Source of the DNA: JAMXLO01 sp963812475
GTDB lineage: Bacteria; Pseudomonadota; Alphaproteobacteria; Acetobacterales; Acetobacteraceae
Length of the DNA stretch: 64,000 nt
Direction: 5' to 3'
Assembly (NCBI GenBank): GCA_963812475.1
Contig: CAWEVI010000060.1
Coordinates: 1 to 64,000, forward strand
Shown here: positions 16,606-25,606 of the stretch, one piece after another
Numbering within the stretch: position 1 is the stretch's first letter
Layout of the letters: each line of letters starts with the position of its first letter
Program-made: the position numbers and the translations under genes
Notes under the pieces: generated by a model
Database searches by the model: none
What the model was told of the DNA's origin: nothing
The model's input: only the letters and a program-made list of their open reading frames with translations

Positions 16606-17594
16606 TGACCGTCTCCCGCACGCCGCTCCGGGTCAGTTTCTTCGGTGGCGGCACCGACTACCCCGAATATTACGAACGAGCGCGCGGTGCCGTGCTGGGC
16701 ATGGCGATCGACAAATACGTCTATATCTCGGCACTGCGCCTGTCGTCGGTGATCGACTATCACTACCGCGTCAGCTATTCGCGGATCGAAACCGTATCCG
16801 CTGCGCGCGACCTGCAGCATCCGGTGGTGCGCAGCGTGCTGCAGCACTTCGCGCTGTGCGATCCGCTGGACCTGTCCATCATGGCCGACCTGCCGGCTCG
16901 CAGCGGTCTCGGCAGCTCGTCGTCATTCACCGTCGGACTGATCAACCTGGTGCATTCGCTGCAGAAGCGGCCGATCACCAAGTTGGATCTGGCGCGGACC
17001 GCGGTCTACGTGGAGCGCGAGCTGTTGGCTGAGAATGTCGGTGTGCAGGACCAGTATCACTCGGCCTTCGGCGGTCTCAATCGGTTCGAATTCAGCGCCG
17101 GCCGGACGCGGATCGAGCCGGTGCAGATGACCGCTCCGTGTCAGGCAGCGCTGACCGGTTCGCTGTTCCTGGTCTATACCGGCGTGACCCGGTTCGCCTC
17201 CGCGACCCTGGCGGAGCAGATGCAGCGCATGGCGATACGTGCCGTGGATGATGAATTGTCGCATCTGCTCACATTGGTCGACCAGGCTGTCGCGGTGCTG
17301 GAGGGGGACGACCCGGAGCGGCTGCTGGTCGAATTCGGCGCGATGCTGAACGATGGCTGGGAGACCAAGAAGCGCCTGTCGTCCAAGGTGAGCAGCCCGC
17401 AGATCGATGCGCTGTACGACGCGGCGCGCGCCGCCGGCGCGAACGGCGGCAAGCTGTGCGGGGCGGGCAGCGGCGGGTTCCTGCTTATGCTGGTGCCGCC
17501 GGAGCGGCAGGCGGGATTTCTGGAGCGAATGCGCGGTGCGTCGGTGATCCCTGTGGGAATGGACACGATCGGCTCGACGATACTGACCGGCTAG
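16602..17594 (+). CDS. GHMP-family sugar kinase, D-glycero-D-manno-heptose 7-phosphate kinase-like
   Basis: ATP-dependent sugar kinase, 330 residues. The three GHMP motifs are clear: RVSFFGGGTDYPEYY near the N-terminus, PARSGLGSSSSFTVGL as phosphate loop, and LCGAGSGGFLLML near the C-terminus. Best family match by eye is HddA, which phosphorylates D-glycero-D-manno-heptose 7-phosphate at C1 for GDP-heptose synthesis; fucokinase-like members are related. The isomerase, phosphatase and guanylyltransferase of that route (GmhA, GmhB, HddC) are not in the window. Last gene of the operon, starting within ATGATG over the SDR stop. Confidence 0.85.
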   Translation: MMTVSRTPLRVSFFGGGTDYPEYYERARGAVLGMAIDKYVYISALRLSSVIDYHYRVSYSRIETVSAARDLQHPVVRSVLQHFALCDPLDLSIMADLPARSGLGSSSSFTVGLINLVHSLQKRPITKLDLARTAVYVERELLAENVGVQDQYHSAFGGLNRFEFSAGRTRIEPVQMTAPCQAALTGSLFLVYTGVTRFASATLAEQMQRMAIRAVDDELSHLLTLVDQAVAVLEGDDPERLLVEFGAMLNDGWETKKRLSSKVSSPQIDALYDAARAAGANGGKLCGAGSGGFLLMLVPPERQAGFLERMRGASVIPVGMDTIGSTILTG

Positions 17595-17631
17595 CCGTCG
17601 GGCTGCTGCGTCGGGATGGCAACCTGGGTCT

Positions 17632-19842
17632 TCACGGCACCGTCGCCCACGACCGCATCGCATCGAAGGCTGGCGAGGAGGTGAACAGGTCGCCTGAGTT
17701 CAGTCGATCGAACAGGACGCTGCAATGGTCGTAACCGCCGGCGCCGACTTCGCGAACCGCGAAGGATACGTCGTCCGCATTGCCGTTGTTGTCGGTATCC
17801 TGCGGAAGCTGGCCATTGGCGACAGTGAGGCCCGGATGGTCGAACGGCGCCTGGTGGCAGGCCACCCGCGGGTCGGTGAGCGCCTTCAGGAACTCGACAA
17901 TGTACGCCTGTTGCAGGGTGGACAGACCGAGCGGAACGAAATCCAGGTCGGCGTTGCTGCCACCCATGCCGCTGGTGATGGGCGTTGATGTCGGGACAGG
18001 GCGTCCGAGTAGGCCGGTGCCTGTCGTGTCGCCGCCGGAGACCGTGCGTCGGTCGCCACCGCGGTTGTAAAAGGCGACCACGTCGGTCAGCGACTTCTGT
18101 CCACCGTTGTGGAAATACGGCGGCGTGAGGGCGACATTGCGCAGACTGGGCGCCTTGAAGGATCCGTCCACCGCGATCCGCTGCGTCTCGGTCTGCGCCG
18201 CGGGAGGCACGCTGTTGCAGCTCTGAGGCTCGTAGAGAATGAAGAACCTGCACGGATAAACCGAAAAGAGATCGAGACCGACATTGGTGGTGCCCGGCGC
18301 CAGCACGAACTGCCGGGTGAACGACAGCGGGTTGTTGTAGGAATCGACGCCGCCGACTCCGCGATCCTCAAAGGTGGGCCGGACGCCGATGTTGTAAAAG
18401 CCGTTGTCGTAGAGCGCCGTGGTCGCTTCCGCCAGCGGCATGCGTTCGACCGTCTCGAACGGGCTGTCCCCCTGAAATGTCGTGGCCTTCGAGAACAGCG
18501 GGCCGTCATGGCAGGCGACGCAGTTGGCGTTGCCCGTGAAAAGGTTCTTGCCCACCTGGGCCGCGCCCGACATGGTGTTGGTGTCGAACGGAGACTTGTC
18601 GGAGATCAGCGTCCGCTCATAGGCGTCGATCGCCAGGCCGAAGAACATGGCGAAGTTCAGCTCGTCGATCTCAAGACCCTTGGTGGCATCCGCGGCACGG
18701 CTGATCTGACCGGTGGTGGGATTGACCACGTAGAAGTGCGCATCCTGCCAATAGGCCGGCTGGAAGGCCGCATGAACAAGCTGGCGATAGGTCACCGTAA
18801 GTCCCTGACCGCCGCTGGCGATCGCGCCGAGCGGCATCTTGGAGAACACGCTGTCGGTGGGCGACACAGGTTGGGTCTGCAGCGCGCGCTGGCCCATCAG
18901 GCTGCGCCCAAGCACCGAGAACGCCTCATTCGCGCACGTCATCTCGAACGCGCTGGTTGCCGGACCGACCGCCTGAGAGGCTGCGCTCATGTTGCTTAAT
19001 TGCAACATCTGCGGGGTCGCGGTGGTGCCGTCGGTCGTATAGACCCGGGCCGTGGGGTCGGCGAGGATCGCGCGCCGGCCGAACGGATTGACACCGTTGA
19101 AGGTGTTGTTGGCGCGACCGTCCCAGAAATTACGGAAGTTGAAGACGGCGTTGATATTGGTCGGCGTGTTGCGCGGCTCGACCTTGCGCGTGTTGATCAG
19201 CTTGCCGTTGACGGCGATCGAAAACGGCGCGCCGGGCGAGGCGCTGCATGTCAGGCCCTGGCCCGCGGCATTGTTGTTGGCGGGCGTCACCAGATTGCCC
19301 TGGAAGGCACCCTGCGAGGATGTAACGTCGTTGGTATCGAACAGGACGGGCGATTCACGGTCGTTCACGTTCGCCAGCCTGTGGAACGGATAGTCGGCCG
19401 CCGAAAGCGTGTAGTTCGGGCCGGCGACAGCGCCGCTGCCCGTCTTGCCCAACGCGTTGCCGAAGGTGTTGTCCGCGGCCGGCTGCATATTCAGGCCCGG
19501 GCTGAGCTGGTTGACCGTGCGGGTGTCAGCACCGGCGTGGAAGTGGCAGCTTGCGCAGGCCTGATGATTGCCGTTGCCTACCTGGGTGTCCCAGAACAGC
19601 GCCTTGCCGAGCGTCAGCAGGACCGCGGGGTCCCGTACGATGGCGTTGTAGGCAGCCGGCGGGGGAGCAGGGGGGAGCAGGCCGGTGAGCGGTCGGATCG
19701 GCCTGGGAGCAAAAGCTGCCTGCCCGGCCTGGGGGATTGCGTTGGCGCCTGCCGAGGTCGGCAGGACCGGCGCAAGGCTGAAGGCCAGACCGACCGTGGC
19801 GATCACCGCCGTCATGGTGCGACCGATGCGATTCGCTGTCAC
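17632..19842 (-). CDS. di-haem cytochrome c peroxidase/MauG-family protein, paralog 1
   Basis: Exported c-type cytochrome, 736 residues, of the bacterial cytochrome c peroxidase/MauG superfamily. A signal peptide (TANRIGRTMTAVIATVGLAF to SAGA) leads to a conserved RPIRPLTGLLPPAPPPAAY segment, then the first haem site CASCHFH, RNTPTNINAVFNF and FWDGRANNTF, the second haem site CVACHDGPLF, and TPPYFHNGGQKSL, which is typical of the family. It is about twice the length of classical 330-residue CcpA, with long insertions. It would reduce peroxide or oxidise a protein or organic substrate in the periplasm; which one is unknown. GTG at 19842 is chosen for AGGGAGG upstream and agreement with the paralog. 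Converges with the sugar operon. Confidence 0.85.
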   Translation of the reverse strand: MTANRIGRTMTAVIATVGLAFSLAPVLPTSAGANAIPQAGQAAFAPRPIRPLTGLLPPAPPPAAYNAIVRDPAVLLTLGKALFWDTQVGNGNHQACASCHFHAGADTRTVNQLSPGLNMQPAADNTFGNALGKTGSGAVAGPNYTLSAADYPFHRLANVNDRESPVLFDTNDVTSSQGAFQGNLVTPANNNAAGQGLTCSASPGAPFSIAVNGKLINTRKVEPRNTPTNINAVFNFRNFWDGRANNTFNGVNPFGRRAILADPTARVYTTDGTTATPQMLQLSNMSAASQAVGPATSAFEMTCANEAFSVLGRSLMGQRALQTQPVSPTDSVFSKMPLGAIASGGQGLTVTYRQLVHAAFQPAYWQDAHFYVVNPTTGQISRAADATKGLEIDELNFAMFFGLAIDAYERTLISDKSPFDTNTMSGAAQVGKNLFTGNANCVACHDGPLFSKATTFQGDSPFETVERMPLAEATTALYDNGFYNIGVRPTFEDRGVGGVDSYNNPLSFTRQFVLAPGTTNVGLDLFSVYPCRFFILYEPQSCNSVPPAAQTETQRIAVDGSFKAPSLRNVALTPPYFHNGGQKSLTDVVAFYNRGGDRRTVSGGDTTGTGLLGRPVPTSTPITSGMGGSNADLDFVPLGLSTLQQAYIVEFLKALTDPRVACHQAPFDHPGLTVANGQLPQDTDNNGNADDVSFAVREVGAGGYDHCSVLFDRLNSGDLFTSSPAFDAMRSWATVP

Positions 19843-20059
19843 GGTCAGCCTCCCTCTCAAGTTGCCCCAGGCAGCAGGTCGCACTTGTCCTTCCCTGGCC
19901 TTGAAGGGCCTTGGATCGGTTGTGCACCAGTTTTAGACGTTTACAGACCGATATATGGCCATGACTGTATAAAGTCTGTTACAGTCAGATCATGTTGCGT
20001 CTGCTTCTGTATCCAGTTTGTCCGTTTTCACTACGATCTTTTTTTGTGTCTCTAGTGGA

Positions 20060-20088
20060 ATATTACCGATTGTCAAATGACTGGTCAA
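20060..20088 (-). promoter_or_regulatory. sigma70-type promoter of di-haem peroxidase paralog 1
   Basis: On the minus strand TTGACC (20088-20083) and TAATAT (20065-20060) stand exactly 17 bases apart. The same pair and spacing recur upstream of the paralog at 22926-22954, with nearly the same spacer, which supports function. Predicted start of transcription is near 20053, about 210 bases before the GTG. Confidence 0.75.
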
Positions 20089-20239
20089 GAGAATTCGTTA
20101 CGTATGTATTGATTCGTGCCGCGGGAACGGCGCGCAGCGGTTGGTCGTGGCCGGCATCGGGGTGAATCAGGACCCAATCGGGGTGCAGTTTTTCGTCCGC
20201 GAGGCTGCTGCGTCACGGCCGGCGGCCGGCGCGGAATTT

Positions 20240-20267
20240 GGCCGCCGAGGGGTCAGGCTCGGCGGCC
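20240..20267 (-). terminator. terminator-like hairpin after di-haem peroxidase paralog 2
   Basis: Perfect 10-bp stem (GGCCGCCGAG/CTCGGCGGCC) with an 8-base loop, about 33 bases downstream of the paralog 2 stop. No clear U-run follows in the minus direction, so it may work as a weak or Rho-assisted terminator. Confidence 0.45.
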
Positions 20268-20299
20268 ATTTCCGGTTCACTCTGGGTTGGCGCCGGAGC

Positions 20300-22712
20300 T
20301 CACGGCGCGGTCGTCCATGACTTCATGGCATCGAAGGCGGGCGACGAGGTGAACAGATCGCCCGAGTTCAGGCGGCTGAACAGGACACTGCAGTGATCGT
20401 AGCCACCGGCGCCGACTTCCCGGATGGTGGAGGCGATGTCATCGGCGTTGCCGTTATTGTCGGTATCCTGGCGCAACTGGCCGTTCGCAACCGTGATGCC
20501 CGGATGATCGAACGGCGCCATATGGCAGGCCACTCTGGGGTCGGTGAGCGACTGCAGGAATGCAACGATCTGCGCCGCCTGCTGGGTGTTCAGGCTGAGC
20601 GACTTGACGTTCGGATCCATGTTGCTGCCGCCCATGTTGGGACCGATGGGAACCGCCGTTGCGACTGGGCGACCGAGCTGACCGGTGCCTGTCGTGTCGC
20701 CATTGGCGAGCGTGCGGCGGTCGCCGCCGCGATTGTAGAAGGCGACGACATCGGTGAGCGACTTCTGTCCACCGTTGTGGAAATACGGCGGCGTCAGGGC
20801 GACGTTGCGCAGGCTGGGAACCTTGAAAGACCCATCCACCGCGACCCGCTGCGACTGCGCCTGGACAGTGGTAGGCAACTGGCTGCAATTCCCGGAATTG
20901 GTCGCGCAAGCGACCGAGAAGCGATCGACGCCGATATTGGCGGTACCCGGCGACAGTACATACTGCCGGGTGAACGACATTGGGTTATTGTACTGATCGA
21001 CATTGCCGACGCCGCGATCCTCGAAGGCAGGGCGCACGCCGATGTTGTAGAAGCCGGCGTCGTAGAGTGCGTTGTTCCCTGATGACATCTGCATGTCGAG
21101 GATCGGCTGGAAGGCGGTATCGCCCTGGAAGGTCGTGGCCTTCGAGAACAGCGGGCCATCGTGGCAGGCAACGCAGTTGGCCTTGCCGGTGAACACGCCT
21201 TCGCCCGCCACCGCATCGGCCGACATGGTGCCGGTGTCGAATGGCGACTGATCGGAGATCAGGGTCCGCTCGTAGGCGTCGATCGCCACGCCGAAGAACA
21301 TCGAGAAGTCCAACTCGTCGATGAGGAAGCCCTTTGTGGCGTCCGCGACCCGGCTGATCTGGCCGGTGGTGGGGTTGACCGCGTAGTAGTGCGCATCCTG
21401 CCAATAAGCCGGCTGGAAGGCGGCGTGAACCAACTGGCGGTAGGTCACCGATAGGCCCTGGCCGCCGTTGGCGATCCCACCGATCGGCAGCTTCGAGAAT
21501 ACGCTGTCTGTGGCGGCCACCGGTTGGGTCTGCAACACGCGCTGCCCCATCAGGCTTCGCCCGAGTGCCGAGAACGTCTCATTCGCGCACGCCATCTCGA
21601 AGGTGCTGAGCACCGGTCCGGTGGCCTGCGAGGCCGCGCTCATGTTATTGAGCTGCAACATCTGCGCGGTTACGGTGGTGCCATCTGTGGTGAACACCCG
21701 TGCCGTGGGGTCCGCCGTGATCGCGCGCCGGCCAAACGGGTTGACACCGTTGAAGGTGTTGTTGGCCCGGCCATCCCAGAAGTTGCGAAAGTTGAAGACC
21801 GCATTGATGTTGCTTGGCGTGTTGCGTGGCTCGACATTGCGCGTGTTGAGCTCCCTGCCGCTGACAGCGATCGCGAAGGGTGCCCCGGGCGCGGCGGAGC
21901 ATGCCATGCGCAGGCCGGCCGCGTTGTTGTTGGCCGGCGCTGTCAGCGTGGTCTGGAAGGCACCCTGCGAGCCCGTGACGTCGTTGGTGTCGAACAGGAC
22001 CGCCGAATTGGGGTCGTTCACGTTGGCCAGCCTGTGGAACGGATAATCGGCTGGTGAAAGGGTGTAGTCCGGACCGGCGACAGCGCCGCTGCCCGTCCGG
22101 CCTGCGGCGTTGCCGAACGTCAGGTCGGCCGTCGGCTGGACGTTCACGCCGGGGCTGAGCTGGTTGACGGTGCGGGTGTCGGCGCCCCCATGAAAATGGC
22201 AGCTCGCGCAGGCCTGGTGATTGCCGCTGCCGGTCTGCACGTCCCAGAACAGCGCCTTTCCGAGCGCGATCAGGGACACAGAATCCCGAACGATGGCGCT
22301 GTACGCGGCGGGAGGGGGAGCCGGAGGAAGCAGTCCCGTCAGCGGTCGGATCGGTCTGGCGTTATTGCCGCCGCCGCCAGCCGCCGCCGCCGCTTCCACT
22401 GCTGCCGCTGCCACCACTTCCACCACCGCCGCCGCTTCCACCGCTGCCGCTGCCACCACTTCCACCACCGCCGCCGCTTCCACCGCTGCCGCCGCCGCTT
22501 CCACCACCGCCGCTGCCGCCGTCGTTGCCGCCGCTGCCATTACTTTGCGCAACGTTTGTGCTGCCGCCGCCACTGCCGCCATCACCTCCCTGGGTGACAC
22601 TGCCGCCGTCCTTTGCGTCCGCCGTAGTCGGCAGTACCGGGCCGAGGCTGAAGCCCAACCCAAGAACAGCGACCGCTGCTGTCATGTTGCGACCGATGCG
22701 ATTCCGTTTCAC
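20300..22712 (-). pseudogene. di-haem cytochrome c peroxidase/MauG-family protein, paralog 2, +1 frameshift in Gly/Ser linker
   Basis: Second, tandem copy of the exported di-haem protein, about 803 residues if one base is removed. The start MKRNRIGRNMTAAVAVLGLG gives a signal peptide, followed by a Gly/Ser-rich linker of roughly 110 residues missing from paralog 1. The mature domain then begins with the shared RPIRPLTGLLPPAPPPAAY, haem sites CASCHFH and CVACHDG, and TPPYFHNGGQKSL. The signal peptide and linker are in one frame, which ends at WRRRQ-stop; the cytochrome domain is in the next. Removing one base at + position 22379, inside a run of GGC glycine codons, joins them. Sequencing error, slipped-strand mutation and phase variation are all possible. 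It is highly similar to paralog 1 throughout. Confidence 0.8.
22393..22476 (-). repeat. 42-bp tandem repeat encoding a 14-residue Gly/Ser unit
   Basis: Two adjacent 42-base copies (22393-22434, 22435-22476) differ at one base, and a degenerate third continues to about 22530. On the minus strand they encode Gly/Ser units in the linker of peroxidase paralog 2. Such repeats are prone to slippage. Confidence 0.8.
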
Positions 22713-22925
22713 AGCGAGCCTCTCCCCACACGTTGCCCAGTATCAGGCCGCACTTGTCCGCCCTGGTCTTGCAGGAGCCAGGATCAGTTACGAGCGGTAT
22801 TGGTCGATTACAGACGACAGTCGATCAGAATCACGAGAACCGTGCGATGATCAGACCAAGCTGCATCTGTTCTTTTGGCGATCAGTCACTTTCACTCCGG
22901 CGATATTTTTTATATCGGAGAAGGA

Positions 22926-22954
22926 ATATTACGGATTATCAAATGATCGGTCAA
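22926..22954 (-). promoter_or_regulatory. sigma70-type promoter of di-haem peroxidase paralog 2
   Basis: On the minus strand TTGACC (22954-22949) and TAATAT (22931-22926) are separated by 17 bases, with a spacer almost the same as that of the other copy (20060-20088). The expected transcript starts near 22919, about 207 bases before the ATG. Confidence 0.75.
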
Positions 22955-23195
22955 GCGCAGATTGCAGTCTTGGCATCGACAGCAGGATGATGATACGAAA
23001 CAGGAACGTGCCGCCGCCTGCCGCCAGCCATCGTTGCGCGCCCGTCGCCGCGGCTCGGACAGCGCTTCGGCTCGATCTACCTGGCTACGGCGAGGTCGGT
23101 GAGATTGAAGGGGTGGGGGCGGCCACCCTTTCGACGGGTTCCCCCGGCCTCGATGACGGGGACCCCGTATCGCCGGCCACCTCGGGTCGGCGGGC

Positions 23196-23224
23196 GCCTG
23201 TCTCGGGTTGCGCCCGAGACAGGC
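23196..23224 (-). terminator. hairpin downstream of livK
   Basis: Perfect 12-bp stem (GCCTGTCTCGGG/CCCGAGACAGGC) with a TTGCG loop, 22 bases after the livK stop on the minus strand. No U-tract follows. Likely the 3' end of the uptake operon transcript. Confidence 0.5.
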
Positions 23225-23245
23225 CACGTCAAATGGCGTGTGGCG

Positions 23246-24415
23246 TCAGTATCCTACCGGAGTCGGGCTGACCGGCACCCAATGGCCGTTCTTCACCACG
23301 CACAGGAACAACTCGTTCGACCCCTGGTGTCTGGTTGCGCTGAAGCTCATGGCCGGCGAGCCGAAGATGTCGTGCCAGTCCTTGATGCTCTCCATGCCGG
23401 CAACGAAACTGTCCGTCGTCAGGTCCTTGCCGCCCTTCTGCAAGGCCAGCACGACAAGCTGCCCTGCCGTGTAGCCGATCTGCGCGGCAAAGTTCGGCTC
23501 CTTGCCGAACTGCTTCTTGTACTTGTCGGCGAACTCCCGGATCGCCGGACTTAAATCGCCGGCCGCGACGTACAACACGGGCGTCATCGAATAGAAGCCT
23601 TCGGTCACACCGCCCGGCACCTCGGCCACCGCTTCGTCATAGCTCGCGGCCTGACCAAGCATATCGACCTGCCAGCCGGTCTTCCGCACGGCCGAGATGA
23701 TCTGAACGCTATCGCGGACGATGCCGCCGACCAGGATCAGATCGCAGTTGGCATCCCGCAGCCGGGCGACCGACGCGCTGAAATCTGTGTCGGTGGGCTT
23801 ATGCAGCGTCTCCGCCGCAAGCTTCATGTTCAACGCCTTCAATTCGTCGCGTGCACCGTCCATCACGTCACGGCCGAAGTCGGTGTCCTGCGACATCGCG
23901 CAGATGGTCTTGCTGTGGTGCTGTTCCACGAACAGCTTCACGCCCGAGCGCATCTGATCGTAATACGAAGCCGCGAGCCCGAATTTCAGGTGATTGAGCG
24001 GCTCGTACATCGAGCGGGCCGAGGTCAGCGGGAAGATGTTCGGCACCCCCTTGGCGAGCTGATCCGGCATCGTCGCGTTGTTCATCGGCGTGCCGCCATT
24101 GGCCACCATCATGAACACGCCGTCGCGGTTGATCAGCTTGTTGGCGGCCTGCACCGAGCGTGGAATCTGGTACTGATTGTCCTCGACGATGTACTTGATC
24201 TTGCGGCCGTTGATGCCGCCTTCGGAGTTCACCTCGTCGAACACCATGCGCCAGGCGTTGGTGTTGTTGACGCCCCACATCGCCGTCACGCCCGACAGGT
24301 CGCTGTAGGTGCCGATGACGATCTCGTGGTCGGTCACACCGCGAACGCTGTCCGCCGCCATGGTGGGGCCGATCAGCGCGGTCGCGAGCGCCGCTGCCAG
24401 GAGCCTGCTATGCAT
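23246..24415 (-). CDS. livK: branched-chain amino acid-type ABC transporter substrate-binding protein
   Basis: Periplasmic binding protein of the LivK/leucine-binding (Peripla_BP_6) family, 389 residues. A signal peptide (MHSRLLAAALATALIGPTMA) precedes DHEIVIGTYSDLSG and NTNAWRMVFDEVNSEGGING, the typical start of the mature fold. Family members bind branched-chain amino acids but also amides, urea and aromatic acids. Given the catabolic genes upstream, an aromatic or acyl ligand is plausible (inference). The start has GGAAGGAA upstream. Last gene of the liv group, 15 bases after the AMP-ligase-like gene. Confidence 0.9.
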   Translation of the reverse strand: MHSRLLAAALATALIGPTMAADSVRGVTDHEIVIGTYSDLSGVTAMWGVNNTNAWRMVFDEVNSEGGINGRKIKYIVEDNQYQIPRSVQAANKLINRDGVFMMVANGGTPMNNATMPDQLAKGVPNIFPLTSARSMYEPLNHLKFGLAASYYDQMRSGVKLFVEQHHSKTICAMSQDTDFGRDVMDGARDELKALNMKLAAETLHKPTDTDFSASVARLRDANCDLILVGGIVRDSVQIISAVRKTGWQVDMLGQAASYDEAVAEVPGGVTEGFYSMTPVLYVAAGDLSPAIREFADKYKKQFGKEPNFAAQIGYTAGQLVVLALQKGGKDLTTDSFVAGMESIKDWHDIFGSPAMSFSATRHQGSNELFLCVVKNGHWVPVSPTPVGY

Positions 24416-24430
24416 TTGCCGTTCCTTCCT

Positions 24431-25606
24431 TCAGGTGCCGTAAGCTACTTCCATCAGGGCGCGATAGCGAGCATCCAGGGCGCTGCCCCGCGTTGCGTGG
24501 CCGTCGATCTGCTGGATTGCGATGCCGAGCGCCTGGGCCCACCGCCCGATTTCCGGCGGTGGCGACGCGGCACCGATATAGGCGTGCCGTAGCCGGCTCA
24601 GGCCCAGTTCCTGCCGCACCGCCCGCAACACGCAGACGCGCGCCAGTGCCGCGAGCGGCCCGCCGCGCTGTCCCGCCGCGATCGCCCCACGATACAGCTG
24701 CCGCTGCAGCCGCGTGGCGCCGGCGGCGGCATTGCTCGCCCGCGCATGCAGCAGCTCCCAGATCTGCACATCGGTGCCAAGCATTGCCGGCTGCACTTCC
24801 TGGAGGTTCTCCGCCACGGTGTCCGGGCTCTCCAGGTAATTGCTGATCACGCGCGCGTCGAGCGCCAGATAGAGCCCGAGCACGCGCTCCATCACGTGGC
24901 ACATCGGCAGCAACGCGAGGCGCTCGATGCCTGGCCGCACGCCCAGCACTGCGCGTGCGTTGGCGATCAGGTGCAGCGCATCGCCGTGCGTCAGCGTTCT
25001 TCCCTTGCCCGCCACGCCACCGTGCGGGAACAGCAGCACCGCCGGCTGATCGGCGGCGATAGCGGCAACGCCCGTGTCCCAGTCGCCGGCGTGTGCACGG
25101 TCATGCTGAATGCCCCGGGCCACGAACGTGCTGAAGCTTTCGCAGATCGGATCGGCAAAATCACGCAGACCCTTCATGTCGAAAATGACGATGCGCCGCA
25201 GCGTCGGACAGCGGTCGCGCACCAGCAGCACCTTGTCGAGTTGCTCGTCATTCTCGACGAACAGCACGCCGCAACCCGCCAGATGCAGCGCCTGGCCAAG
25301 CTGGTCCGGTTCCTCCGCGGGATGAATGCCGCCGCTGACACCGCCGGCGCCGAGGATGCCGAGATCGACATACACCCATTCCGGGCGCGTCTCGGCGAGC
25401 ACGCAGGCAACATCGCCAGGCTGGAAGCCGATCGCCTTCAGCCCCATGCCGACTTCGCGCATGCGCGCACCCAGCTCGGTCCAGGTCACCGCCTTCCAGA
25501 TGCCGCGGTCCTTCTTGCGCAGAACGGTTTCCGGCGCATGCGCGGCGATCCGTGCGGCGACCATCGCGGAAATGCTGTCAGGATGCGCGTCCGGGTTCAG
25601 TGCCAC
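24431..25606 (-). CDS. degenerate, truncated AMP-dependent acyl-CoA synthetase-like protein
   Basis: 391-residue relative of long-chain acyl-CoA synthetases. The N-terminal domain is recognisable (VTWTELGARMREVGMGLKAIG, GDVACVLAETRPEWVYVDLG). Where the ATP-binding loop (TSGTTGxPKG) should be, the sequence reads LLFPHGGVAGKGRTLTHGDA, the usual YGxTE motif is absent, and the protein ends about 200 residues early, lacking the C-terminal lid with the catalytic lysine. Adenylation is therefore unlikely. Full-length ligases often sit inside liv-type operons of alphaproteobacteria, so this may be a decayed or repurposed copy. GTG at 25606 overlaps the livF end by ten bases and has GAGGAA upstream. 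Confidence 0.75.
   Translation of the reverse strand: MALNPDAHPDSISAMVAARIAAHAPETVLRKKDRGIWKAVTWTELGARMREVGMGLKAIGFQPGDVACVLAETRPEWVYVDLGILGAGGVSGGIHPAEEPDQLGQALHLAGCGVLFVENDEQLDKVLLVRDRCPTLRRIVIFDMKGLRDFADPICESFSTFVARGIQHDRAHAGDWDTGVAAIAADQPAVLLFPHGGVAGKGRTLTHGDALHLIANARAVLGVRPGIERLALLPMCHVMERVLGLYLALDARVISNYLESPDTVAENLQEVQPAMLGTDVQIWELLHARASNAAAGATRLQRQLYRGAIAAGQRGGPLAALARVCVLRAVRQELGLSRLRHAYIGAASPPPEIGRWAQALGIAIQQIDGHATRGSALDARYRALMEVAYGT

Larger units (their letters stand above)
19843..20299 (-). other. intergenic: leader and promoter of peroxidase paralog 1, end of paralog 2
   Basis: About 457 bases without a gene. Reading on the minus strand it holds the terminator-like hairpin of paralog 2 (20240-20267), a sigma70-type promoter (20060-20088) and a ~210-base untranslated leader for paralog 1. 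The leader is visibly related to that of paralog 2 and is AT-richer than the surroundings. Confidence 0.6.
22713..23245 (-). other. intergenic: leader and promoter of peroxidase paralog 2, livK terminator
   Basis: About 533 bases with no supported gene. The left part is the ~207-base leader and promoter of paralog 2, homologous to the region upstream of paralog 1. The right part contains a strong hairpin at 23196-23224 after livK. Between about 22960 and 23190 I see nothing recognisable. Confidence 0.55.

Noticed and set aside
22365..22600. Short direct repeats as a CRISPR array
   Set aside because: The 42-bp units are adjacent without unique spacers and encode a Gly/Ser linker in frame with a signal peptide.
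23801..24592. 263-codon plus-strand open frame over livK
   Set aside because: Antisense of a conserved binding protein, His/Arg-rich, no family features.
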